From the NCBI RefSeq assembly GCF_014697025.1, contig NZ_JACJRC010000011.1, positions 108,153 through 172,152 on the forward strand: a stretch of 64,000 nucleotides of DNA, in the 5' to 3' direction. The first letter of the stretch is position 1, and each line of letters begins with the position of its first letter. Source of the stretch: Alkalinema sp. FACHB-956. Lineage in GTDB: Bacteria > Cyanobacteriota > Cyanobacteriia > Leptolyngbyales > Leptolyngbyaceae. This document shows, piece after piece, positions 35,694 to 44,622 of this stretch. Position numbers and translations under genes: made by a program. A model generated the notes under the pieces. That model had not been told where the DNA came from. It saw only the letters and a list, made by a program, of their open reading frames with translations, and did no database searches.

Positions 35694-36146
35694 ATGCCTA
35701 GGGAAGTACCTCGGTTAATTATTGATGAATACCTGAATGCAAAAGGAATTACCCCGGATAGTTTTCAAGTCAGTGATCCGGAAACCCGCCCGATCGGTAA
35801 AATCTATGCCAGCCAAACCGTTGAACAGTTGAAAATTGGGGATGATGACCTCGATCTGCAAACGGATGAAGGCCGCAAAGGAGCTGAACTCCAGCATCGG
35901 ATTACCTCCCGATCGACTGTATTAAAGGCATTGGTCGTACCGATGTACATCATTCCCCTCTGGCTGATGGTGATTCTTTCGCTGCCTGCAATGAAGATTA
36001 CGGTGTATACAGAAAGAATGCAGCTCACCTTTCTAGGAGCCTTAGCATCGGATGTGATTGGTCTATGCTACGTGGTAACCCGTGATCTCTTTCCGAAGGG
36101 ATCCTCCGATCGGGATGATGAAACAGAGGAGCAAGATGATGGCTAG
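35694..36146 (+). CDS. Membrane protein of unknown function
   Basis: A 150-residue protein. The N-terminal ~80 residues are polar. Two hydrophobic segments follow: about 84-102 (VVPMYIIPLWLMVILSLP) and 113-132 (LTFLGALASDVIGLCYVVT). The C-terminus is acidic. GGAGG precedes the ATG at 35694; an in-frame TTG at 35679 lacks a site. It converges on the pentapeptide-repeat gene. No family recognised. Confidence 0.7.
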   Translation: MPREVPRLIIDEYLNAKGITPDSFQVSDPETRPIGKIYASQTVEQLKIGDDDLDLQTDEGRKGAELQHRITSRSTVLKALVVPMYIIPLWLMVILSLPAMKITVYTERMQLTFLGALASDVIGLCYVVTRDLFPKGSSDRDDETEEQDDG

Positions 36147-36213
36147 CGCTCTAGGCTGGTCGGGAAGACCTATTGCAGCCATGTCTACAAGTCGGGACTT
36201 GGAAAGAGCAATC

Positions 36214-38706
36214 TCAATCTTCCCCATCTCCTTCCTGAAGCTCATCTGGGTCAAGCTCATCTGGATCAGTGAATTCCTCGTCGTCCTCCGATAGGTGAAT
36301 ATCATCCGGGTCAATTTCCAGGATCATTCTATCAAGATTAAAATTAAGATTGTGGGCATTTAAGCAATGATTATCCAATCCTCGCCGCAATTCACTAATA
36401 TTGTGAATATTTTGACTAATTTTGTTGATAAAGGTTTTGAATTCTTTTTGTGTTAGATTTTCTTTCGTTACTTGGTTAATCTCAGCGCGTAGCCTTTCCC
36501 GTTTATCCAGTAATCGTTCTTGTTGCATTTTCACGATTTGGCCCCTTTGCATCAGATAATCTGCAATTTTGTGCCGCCCTTTCTCCTGAAAGCCTCGAAT
36601 CACATCCTCAAGCCGATCAATGGATTCATCCAACCGTTCTAAGGCATCTTGAAAATCGGTTAAGCGATCGTCGATATCAGGTTCATGAACGCCCACAGTG
36701 GCATAGTTTAACGGATGCTCATCTTCCTCCCACAAACCGCCGAACTGAACTAACTGATCACGAACTTCCGCAGCAATCCCCTGATTGGAACCAAACAAAG
36801 TTTTCTGAACCTGAACAGCCTGCCAGATCGCCCCCAAACAATCCGTGAAGCGCATATCAGCACTGTTCAGAATAGCCTCTGTGAAATCGGTATGGCAGGC
36901 ATAGGCCCGACAAAAATAGGCTTGGGTGAGATCCGCACGATAAAAGTTCACGCCCACTAAGTAGGAACTGCCAATCCTAGCATTTCTCAAATTTGCCCGA
37001 TCGAAAGACGCTCCACTCAAGTAAGCTCGGATAAGTTCCGCTTGACTGAGGTTGGCCTGGGTCAAAAGGGCATCACTCAAATTGACCCGATTTAAAATAG
37101 CTTTCTGGAGGTTGGCTCCGGTTAAGTTGGCTGCGGCTAACTTCGATCGGGAGAGTTGAGCCGCTTGGAGATTAGCCTGGGATAAATCCGTATCGCTCAG
37201 ATCGGCCCCGGTCAACTGCGCCCCTTGCAGGTTGGCCTCCCGTAGTATGGTAGAGGACAGGTTAGTCCGGCTGAGATTCGTATCTCGCAATGAGGCTCGG
37301 GTCAAATCGGCCCCCGTTAAGTCCGACTCTTCAATCTTGACTTGATTGAGTTGGGCATCCTGCAAAAACGCATAGCGCAGATCCGTTCCCCGCAGATTCG
37401 CCCGATTAAAGTTGGCGCGAGTCAGAATCGCCCGCTTAAGTTTGGCACGGCTCAATCTTGCCCCTTGCAAGCTGGCATCGCAGAGATTGGCACTTTTGAA
37501 GTAAGACCCTTGCAGTTCAGCCCGATCGAGGTTAGCCCGTTCTAGCTGGGCATTTTGTAAAGATGCGCCAATCAAAACTGCGGATGCTAAATTGGCATTG
37601 CTCAGGATGGCACTGCCAAACAGCGAATTACTGAGTCGGGCATCGCCTAAATTCGCACAATTGAGATTCGCTTCTTCAAAGCTCGCATTCAGCAATTCCG
37701 CATATTGGAGATTGGCCGATTGCAACTGTGCCCGGTTGAAGTTGGCTCGTTTGGCATAAATCCGGACTAACTGAGCCTGCCGGAGGTTGACCCCATGCAG
37801 GTAAGCCCCTTGTAACTGCGCTTGGGTCAGGTCGGCGTGTTCCAAATTCGCCTCCCGGAGGGAAGCCCCCCGCAGGATAGTGGCCCTCAAATCTGCACCG
37901 ATCAATTGGGCTTTGGTCAGCAGTGCCCCCCCAAGATCGGCTTGGGCTAGGTTGGCTCCATTCAGATTGGCTCCTTCAAAATTGGTATTGAGCAATCGGG
38001 CTGCGGTGAAGTTGGCCGCTTGGAGATCCGCATCGGCAAAGTGCGATCGACGGGCATGGCAGCGATCGAGCCGCGCCTGACACAGCTTCGCCCCAGATAA
38101 TTTCACACTGATCAGTTGCGTGATGCAATTCTCATTCTGGGGATCGGGACGTAGATCGGCTTGGGTCAGGTTGGCCGCTTTCATCACCGCATTATTCAGC
38201 GTAGCTCCCCGCAGAATCGCGTTTTCTAAATTGGCCTGGGTTAAGTTGGTCCGAATTAACTCAGCACGGCTCAGGTCCACTTCCACCAAAATGGCGTTCT
38301 GTAGCTTGGCCCCCCGAAATTCGCTATGGATGGCCGTAGCTCCCGTCAAATCGGCACCGGACAGATTGACCCCTCGTAGGGAAGCCCGATTTAAATTGGC
38401 CGATCGCAGGGTTGCATAGGAGAACTTGGCAGCCCCACAATCAGCGTTTTCTAGGTTGGCCCGATCGAGATTCACGTGCTCCAAGTTGGCACGACGCAGG
38501 CAAGCGCCCGCTAGGTCAGCCCCTCTGAGGTCGGCTCCTGAGAGGTCGGCTCCCCGCAAGTTCACCTGCCGCAGAATCGCTCCCTGCAAGTTGGCGTGGC
38601 TGAAGTTTGCGCGGCTCAAATCTTTCCCGGTCAAGTTCTGATTTGCAAAGTCTTGGTGTGAAAAGTCTTGCCCAACGTAGCTACTATCAGGGTTGAACGG
38701 TTCCAT
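36214..38706 (-). CDS. Pentapeptide-repeat protein with coiled-coil tail
   Basis: An 830-residue protein. From about residue 20 to 590 it consists of pentapeptide repeats of the A(N/D)LXX type (for example GANLNGANLAQADL), a right-handed beta-helix of roughly 100 or more repeats. The C-terminal ~200 residues differ: helical, likely coiled coil (DALERLDESIDRLEDVIRG), ending in an acidic Asp/Glu tail. Such proteins are common in cyanobacteria and mostly of unknown role. No signal peptide or membrane span is visible. The start is ATG 38706 with GGGGAG upstream. Confidence 0.92.
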   Translation of the reverse strand: MEPFNPDSSYVGQDFSHQDFANQNLTGKDLSRANFSHANLQGAILRQVNLRGADLSGADLRGADLAGACLRRANLEHVNLDRANLENADCGAAKFSYATLRSANLNRASLRGVNLSGADLTGATAIHSEFRGAKLQNAILVEVDLSRAELIRTNLTQANLENAILRGATLNNAVMKAANLTQADLRPDPQNENCITQLISVKLSGAKLCQARLDRCHARRSHFADADLQAANFTAARLLNTNFEGANLNGANLAQADLGGALLTKAQLIGADLRATILRGASLREANLEHADLTQAQLQGAYLHGVNLRQAQLVRIYAKRANFNRAQLQSANLQYAELLNASFEEANLNCANLGDARLSNSLFGSAILSNANLASAVLIGASLQNAQLERANLDRAELQGSYFKSANLCDASLQGARLSRAKLKRAILTRANFNRANLRGTDLRYAFLQDAQLNQVKIEESDLTGADLTRASLRDTNLSRTNLSSTILREANLQGAQLTGADLSDTDLSQANLQAAQLSRSKLAAANLTGANLQKAILNRVNLSDALLTQANLSQAELIRAYLSGASFDRANLRNARIGSSYLVGVNFYRADLTQAYFCRAYACHTDFTEAILNSADMRFTDCLGAIWQAVQVQKTLFGSNQGIAAEVRDQLVQFGGLWEEDEHPLNYATVGVHEPDIDDRLTDFQDALERLDESIDRLEDVIRGFQEKGRHKIADYLMQRGQIVKMQQERLLDKRERLRAEINQVTKENLTQKEFKTFINKISQNIHNISELRRGLDNHCLNAHNLNFNLDRMILEIDPDDIHLSEDDEEFTDPDELDPDELQEGDGED

Positions 38707-38727
38707 CGAATACTCCCCTCCCAAACT

Positions 38728-38880
38728 CTAGCTAGGCTGAATAGGTCTCAGGCTGAATGGCTATTAGGTCTCAGGCTGAATGGCTATTAGGTTGAATAGG
38801 TCTCAAGCTGAATTAGGTCTCAAGCTCAATAGGTCTCAAGCTCAATAGGTCTCGGGCTGAACGTGTATTACGCTAAATTT
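38728..38880. repeat. Degenerate tandem repeat (GGTCTCAGGCTGAAT family)
   Basis: A unit of about 20-28 bp containing TAGGTCTCA(A/G)GCT(G/C)AAT recurs seven or so times, just upstream of the pentapeptide-repeat gene start. The rest of the gap to 39265 is AT-rich and shows no gene. Confidence 0.9.
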
Positions 38881-39265
38881 GTATCCGGAATCACAAACTT
38901 TCCACCTAACCAGATATTGTTAATTTGGTAACAGTCAAAAGTCCTGCGTACAACTTGCTGACTTATTGTGATATTTGTTACTTTGATTTTTAACGATCTG
39001 CCGGAAAGCTAGATGGGGCAAGCCTTTTGGGAAAACTCAAAAAGTCTTTCACCGGGGGGATCAGTGACCAAGTCAATAGATGCTCACATAGTTTTGGGTA
39101 TCTCAACAAATCTTTGCTGATCCCCAAGGAGAGCCAACGATCGCGCACCTAACGTGGCACCGATGCCCCTAGGATGACAATACATGGGGTACCGCAGCAG
39201 GGGAACCGTAGACTGGTAAGCCCTATGAGCCAACCTATGAGCAAATTTTTTCTGATTGGAGTCTT

Positions 39266-40327
39266 GTGAGCGATCGATCTTTGCCGTCGGGCCTCTACGA
39301 ACAAACCCTGCTGGATCTGAAACGTCGCATTCGATCGGCGCAGGTACGAGCCGCTTTGGCTGTCAACCAGGAGTTGATTCTGTTGTATTGGCAGATTGGG
39401 CAAACCATCCTAGAACAACAGCAGCGTGAAGGCTGGGGTACCAAGGTCATCGATCGCTTGGCCCGCGATCTCAAGCAGGAGTTTCCCACCTTGGGCGGCT
39501 TTTCCGCCCGTAATCTCAAGTACATGCGGGCCTTTGCGGAGGCTTATCCTGATCCAGCATTTGTGCAGCGCTGCGTTGCACAAATTCCTTGGCGGCATAA
39601 CCTGGTCTTGCTAGACAAGCTCAAGCAATCCGAGGAGCGGGCGTGGTATGCCCAGCAGTCCCTAGAAAATGGCTGGAGTCGCGATGTGCTGGCTTTACAG
39701 ATCGAGAGCAACCTCTACCGTCGCCAGGGGAATGCGGTGACAAATTTCGATCGCACGTTGCCGCAACCGCAGTCCGATCTCGCCCAGCAGTTGATTAAAG
39801 ATCCCTATCATTTGGAATTCTTAACGCTGGGGAAAGAGGCCCAGGAACGGGATCTCGAAGCAGCACTCATTACCCATATCCGCGATTTTTTGTTGGAACT
39901 GGGGGTTGGATTCGCCTTTGTGGGGAGCCAGTACCGCCTAGAGGTCGCTGGGGAAGAGTTTTTTGTCGATTTGCTGTTCTATCACCTCAAACTCCGGTGT
40001 TATGTGGCGATCGAACTCAAGATGACGGCATTCAAACCCGAGTACTCTGGCAAGATGAATTTCTATGTGGCGGCGATCGATGATTTGCTACGGCACCCCA
40101 GCGACAATCCGACGATCGGCATCATCCTATGTCGAGATAAAAATAAGACGATCGCCGAATATGCCCTTAGAAATGTCAATTCACCCATCGCAATTTCCAC
40201 CCATCGCTTACCGAAACAATTGGAAGACCAACTCCCCACGATCGAGCAATTAGAAATGGAGATTAACACGGTCCTTTCCGATCTGGTCGAGCAAGTCGAG
40301 CAAGTCGAGCAAGCAGAGCGCCCATAA
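39266..40327 (+). CDS. DUF1016/YhcG-family PD-(D/E)XK nuclease
   Basis: A 353-residue protein. The N-terminal helical domain (about 10-150, RAALAVNQELILLYWQIGQ and GFSARNLKYMRAFAEAYP) and the C-terminal nuclease domain (FVGSQYRLEVAGEEFFVDLLFYH ... CYVAIELKMTAFKPEYSGKMNFY) are diagnostic of DUF1016. The active-site candidates are Asp in FFVDLLF and Glu-x-Lys in IELK. Members occur in defence islands and restriction contexts; the role here is unknown. The start is GTG 39266 with GGAG upstream. The C-terminal end has a short Val-Glu-Gln repeat from a local tandem duplication. Confidence 0.9.
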   Translation: MSDRSLPSGLYEQTLLDLKRRIRSAQVRAALAVNQELILLYWQIGQTILEQQQREGWGTKVIDRLARDLKQEFPTLGGFSARNLKYMRAFAEAYPDPAFVQRCVAQIPWRHNLVLLDKLKQSEERAWYAQQSLENGWSRDVLALQIESNLYRRQGNAVTNFDRTLPQPQSDLAQQLIKDPYHLEFLTLGKEAQERDLEAALITHIRDFLLELGVGFAFVGSQYRLEVAGEEFFVDLLFYHLKLRCYVAIELKMTAFKPEYSGKMNFYVAAIDDLLRHPSDNPTIGIILCRDKNKTIAEYALRNVNSPIAISTHRLPKQLEDQLPTIEQLEMEINTVLSDLVEQVEQVEQAERP

Positions 40328-40483
40328 CGGTGCAGTCGATAGCCCATACCTGGGCCACTGAGCAAGGAGCTCGATCGGACATTTCAGCCATCACTTTATG
40401 GCTCCCTGTTGATTGCGGCTAAAAATAGGGAAACATGGCAGTACATCCCATAGATTTCTTCAGCCAGTTACTGAGCATATCCT

Positions 40484-43039
40484 ATGACCTTCCGCTTCCG
40501 ATCCCAATCGCTGTGGCTATCTGCCTGCTTCGGTCTGCTGGGCGTCAGCACCACACTCCTGCCGACGCCTGCGTTCGCTTCCACTTCCTTGCCCAGCAAT
40601 GCGCTCACGGTAGGTTCGACGGAAATGTCTGGATTAGCTCAGGGCCGCGATCGCTACCGTGCGGGCCAATTTTCTGAAGCTATTCTGGCCTGGAAAGCCG
40701 CTGCACAACAATATCAAACCGCTGGCGATCGCCTCAACCAAGCCCTAGCCTTAAGCTATGTCTCCCTGGGCTATCAAGAACTCAGCCAATGGAAAGAAGC
40801 AGACATTGCCATCCAAGAAAGCTTAAACCTCCTCAAAGCAGCCACTCCCGCCGCCGATGCCATTCTTTGGGCCCAAAGTCTGAATACCCAAGCCAAGTTG
40901 CTCCTGTCCACAGGCAAAGCCCAGGCAGCCTTAGACACTTGGCAACAATCCCAGAAGTACTATGAACAGGCGGGCGATCGGGTGGGAAGTATTGGGAGTC
41001 AGATTAACCAAGCCCAAGCCCTGCAAACGTTGGGCTTTTATCGCCGGTCTAGACAGCAATTGGAAGCCCTGAATCAGATGCTCAAGGCCATGCCCGACTC
41101 AGACATTAAGGTGAGTGGGCTACGATCGTTGGGATCGGCGCTGCACATGATTGGGGCCAATGCAGACAGCCAAAAGGTATTGGAACAGGCATTAGAGATT
41201 GCCCGAAAACTGAATCTCACAACAGAGGTCAGCGATTTACTGCAAAACTTGGGGCGGGCAACCGCTGATCTCGGCAATCCAGATGAAGCCCTCCTCTACT
41301 TTGAAGAAGCTGACAAAGTGGCGACCGCCCCCCTCGATCGACTCCAGTCCCGCCTCCAACGGTTTAAGCTGTTTGCAGACTACGGCTTGACCGATGAAGC
41401 TGCTCCCCTGGCTCCCCAAATTTTGGAACAAATCCAGCAACTGCCCGCCAGCCGCACCTCCCTCTACACCGCCATTAACTTTGCGGCTATGCTGAACCGC
41501 TTTGAGAATCCAGCTCAGGCGGTTTCTATCCCGGCCATTAGCCAACTTCTGGAAAAAACCGTGCGATCGGCCCAGCAGCTTCAAGACTCGCAAGCCGAAG
41601 CCCATGCCCTGAACCAGTGGAGCCAATGGTATCAACGGACAAAACAGTGGAACGAAGCCAAAACCCTGAGCCAACGCTCCCTGCAACTCGCCCGTCAAAT
41701 TCAAGCAGACGATATTATTGCCCAATCCACCTGGCAATTGGGTAAATTGCATCGGATTCAAGGCGATCGATTGGAGGCGATCGCCCACTACACCGAAGCG
41801 GTTAAAGCCTTGCAGGCCATGCGCGGCGATTTGGTGGCGGTGAATCCGGACATGCAGTTTTCCTTCCGAGAAAGTGTGGAACCCGTTTACCGAGAATTGG
41901 TCGCCCTCTTATTGGATGGACAACCCAGTCAAGCCAATTTAGTCCAAGCTCGCGATTTGATTGAATCCCTTCAGGTGGCAGAGCTCGACAACTTCTTCCG
42001 AGAAGCTTGTTTAGACAAAACCCAGCAAATCGATCAAATCGATCCCACGGCTACAGTGGTCTATCCGATCATCCTGCCCGATCGCTTGGCCATCATTCAT
42101 TCCACCGCAGGACAGCCCCTCCGTTACTATTCCACTCCCAAGCCTCAAGCAGACGTTGAACAAACGCTAACGGAAATGCTGGCTGCCCTGAGTCCAGTCT
42201 CTAACATCAAGGATCGAAATCGCCTTTCTAAGCAACTCTATGATTGGCTAATTCGTCCAGCGGAAGAAGCCCAAGCCCTGAAAAATACCAAGACGTTGGT
42301 GTTTGTCTTAGATGGTCGATTACGGAACATTCCCATGGCCGCCCTCTACGATGGCAAACAATACCTGGTTGAAAAGTATGCCGTTACCCTGTCACCGGGG
42401 CTGCAATTGATGGCGTCCCAATCACTGAACTCTAACCAAATTGATGCCATTGTAGGGGGTATTAGCGAAGCGCGATCGGGCTATGCGGCTCTACCCGGTG
42501 TGGAAGCAGAAGTGAAGAAAATTTCCAAAACCGTACCCGCTGCAACGCTATTTAACCAAGAGTTCACAGGCTCCGCCCTAGCCCAAGAGGTTAACAATAG
42601 CCAAGCCAATGTCGTGCACCTAGCCACCCATGGACAATTCAGCTCGCGGATGGAAGATACGTTCCTGTTGACCTGGGATGGTCAGGTTAACGTGAAAGAA
42701 CTCTCAGAATTGCTGAAAAAACGCCAAGGGGATACGACGAAACCGATCGAACTGTTGGTACTCAGTGCTTGTGATACAGCGACGGGAGACGATCGTGCCG
42801 TACTTGGGCTCGCAGGCTTAGCCGTCAAATCGGGTGCGCGATCGACGATCGCGTCCCTCTGGCCGGTCAAAGACAACGCCGCCTCTCAACTGATGACTAG
42901 CTTTTATCAGCAACTCCGCCAACCGGGGATCTCAAAAGCAGAAGCTTTGCGACAAGCCCAAATCGAACTGATTCAGAAAACAGACTTTCGAGATCCCTTC
43001 TTCTGGTCAGCCTTTGTTCTCGTTGGAAATTGGCAATAA
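40484..43039 (+). CDS. CHAT-domain protease-like protein with TPR repeats
   Basis: An 851-residue exported protein. A signal peptide ends near PTPAFA. Residues ~50-480 are TPR repeats (RYRAGQFSEAILAWKAAAQQYQ and similar). The C-terminal ~330 residues are a CHAT caspase-like domain, with catalytic His in VHLATHGQF and Cys in LVLSACDTATG. Later come SGARSTIASLWPV and DPFFWSAFVLVGNW. Caspase-like proteolysis in the periplasm is plausible. It begins a plus-strand cluster with a DUF928 protein and a CHASE2 kinase, a recurring cyanobacterial association. Confidence 0.92.
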   Translation: MTFRFRSQSLWLSACFGLLGVSTTLLPTPAFASTSLPSNALTVGSTEMSGLAQGRDRYRAGQFSEAILAWKAAAQQYQTAGDRLNQALALSYVSLGYQELSQWKEADIAIQESLNLLKAATPAADAILWAQSLNTQAKLLLSTGKAQAALDTWQQSQKYYEQAGDRVGSIGSQINQAQALQTLGFYRRSRQQLEALNQMLKAMPDSDIKVSGLRSLGSALHMIGANADSQKVLEQALEIARKLNLTTEVSDLLQNLGRATADLGNPDEALLYFEEADKVATAPLDRLQSRLQRFKLFADYGLTDEAAPLAPQILEQIQQLPASRTSLYTAINFAAMLNRFENPAQAVSIPAISQLLEKTVRSAQQLQDSQAEAHALNQWSQWYQRTKQWNEAKTLSQRSLQLARQIQADDIIAQSTWQLGKLHRIQGDRLEAIAHYTEAVKALQAMRGDLVAVNPDMQFSFRESVEPVYRELVALLLDGQPSQANLVQARDLIESLQVAELDNFFREACLDKTQQIDQIDPTATVVYPIILPDRLAIIHSTAGQPLRYYSTPKPQADVEQTLTEMLAALSPVSNIKDRNRLSKQLYDWLIRPAEEAQALKNTKTLVFVLDGRLRNIPMAALYDGKQYLVEKYAVTLSPGLQLMASQSLNSNQIDAIVGGISEARSGYAALPGVEAEVKKISKTVPAATLFNQEFTGSALAQEVNNSQANVVHLATHGQFSSRMEDTFLLTWDGQVNVKELSELLKKRQGDTTKPIELLVLSACDTATGDDRAVLGLAGLAVKSGARSTIASLWPVKDNAASQLMTSFYQQLRQPGISKAEALRQAQIELIQKTDFRDPFFWSAFVLVGNWQ

Positions 43040-43214
43040 AGATCCCCAAAAGCAACTTAGAGATCCCAAAAACTAAGAAATTTGCGTTGCCGCTGCAAAA
43101 TTCCGTGAAGTCTCGGCAGACGAAACGCAGGGAACTTGCCTAGGATGCAGTTAGGCCCCAATTTGACGATTCTAGAATCTACCTCAAATTTTCACCAAGT
43201 TAGGTGTAAAGACC

Positions 43215-44294
43215 ATGAAACATCCTACTTTCGCCGGTACGCTCAGTATTTTTGCTGTGATCACTAGCTGCCTCCTCCCTTCCAGTGCTCACGCGCTGAC
43301 CTTCACACCACCGGCCAACAACACCGCACCTCGACAGTCTACTGGGGGAGCCTCGCGCGGAGCATTTAAATTTGTGCCACCGAGCAACAATAGTGCACCT
43401 CGACAGTCTACTGGGGGAGCTTCCCGTGGGCAATTCTTTAGCGGCAATGGTGCACCCAAAGTTGCCACTGGAGGAGCGTCTCGTGGCCAGTTCTTCAGTG
43501 GTAAGGGCGCTCCCAGAATGGCCACGGGGGGAGCCTCGCGCGGTCAGTTCTTCAGCGGCAATGGTGCACCCAAAGTTGCCACGGGTGGGGCTTCTCGCGG
43601 CCAATTTTTCAGCGGTAATGGTACCCCCAAGGTGACCACAGGGGGGGCCTCCCGGGGTGAGTTCTTCAGTGGCAACGGTGCACCCACTTCAGCCGCCGGG
43701 GGAGCCTCTCGCGTAGGAACGTACTATCTCAATCCTTCGATGGTGAGTGCTGATGGCCCTGCCGCTATCAAAGCCCTCCTGCCCCAAAGCTACTTCGGAA
43801 CAACGATTTCTGAGCGACCCACCATTCTCGTGTATGTGCCAGCCTCGTCTGCCCAAGAGGCGGTTTTTAGCCTTAAGGACGAAGCCGGCAACACTCAATA
43901 TCAGATGACCTTACCCGTCTCAGGCCAAGCTGGAATCATGGCGGTTACGCTGCCTGCTGATGCACCCGCTTTGGAAGTATCCAAGAATTACCAGTGGTTC
44001 CTAGCCCTGAATGTGGATGGTCAACTTAGCCCCAGTACTCCCTACGTGGATGGTTGGGTGCAACGGATTCAACCAAGCGCTGAACTGGCTACGTTGTTGC
44101 AGCAGACGGATGGATTAAAACGGGCTGAAGCGTTGGGTAAGGCGGGAGTCTGGTATGACTGCGTTGCGACCTTGTCAGCCGTACGATCGGCACAACCCAA
44201 TAGCGAAACCTTCAACAAACAATGGACTGATCTGCTGTCCTCTGTAGGTCTCAAAGACATTGAGAAAGCCCCCATGCTGGCATTGGCCTATTGA
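43215..44294 (+). CDS. DUF928 protein with TGGASRG repeats
   Basis: A 359-residue exported protein. The signal peptide ends in SSAHA. Residues ~40-175 contain seven or eight copies of an 19-residue unit based on TGGASRGQFFSGNGAPK, encoded by 57-bp tandem repeats. From about 185 the DUF928 domain follows (AIKALLPQSYFGTTISERPTI and LVYVPAS, then NYQWFLALNVDGQLSPSTPY and VDGWVQRI). Its function is unknown; the family is often beside CHAT and CHASE2 genes, as here. AGGTG precedes the ATG. Confidence 0.88.
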   Translation: MKHPTFAGTLSIFAVITSCLLPSSAHALTFTPPANNTAPRQSTGGASRGAFKFVPPSNNSAPRQSTGGASRGQFFSGNGAPKVATGGASRGQFFSGKGAPRMATGGASRGQFFSGNGAPKVATGGASRGQFFSGNGTPKVTTGGASRGEFFSGNGAPTSAAGGASRVGTYYLNPSMVSADGPAAIKALLPQSYFGTTISERPTILVYVPASSAQEAVFSLKDEAGNTQYQMTLPVSGQAGIMAVTLPADAPALEVSKNYQWFLALNVDGQLSPSTPYVDGWVQRIQPSAELATLLQQTDGLKRAEALGKAGVWYDCVATLSAVRSAQPNSETFNKQWTDLLSSVGLKDIEKAPMLALAY

Positions 44295-44622
44295 TGCCAT
44301 CCATAATGCCATCCACATAGTGAATTTTGGGATAGTGGATTTTGCAAGTGGAGGCTACCCCGTTGGGGTTTGATTCTAATGGGTGTATCCCCTCCCAAAT
44401 TTAGGGTAACAATCTACGAGCTGAACGCAGAAAGCATCCCTAAAAAATGTGTTGTGATGTAGTTGCCTCCCGTTGGTTGTCGCGTAGGGTTTTCAGATTT
44501 GTCTGAGGGCTATGTCTGAGGGCTATGTCTGAGAGCGATTCGCGAAACCAATTGAGCAATTTATCACAGCACATTTTGCTAAATCTACTGTAGCTCTATA
44601 GTTCATTCCAGTTTTGATTTTT

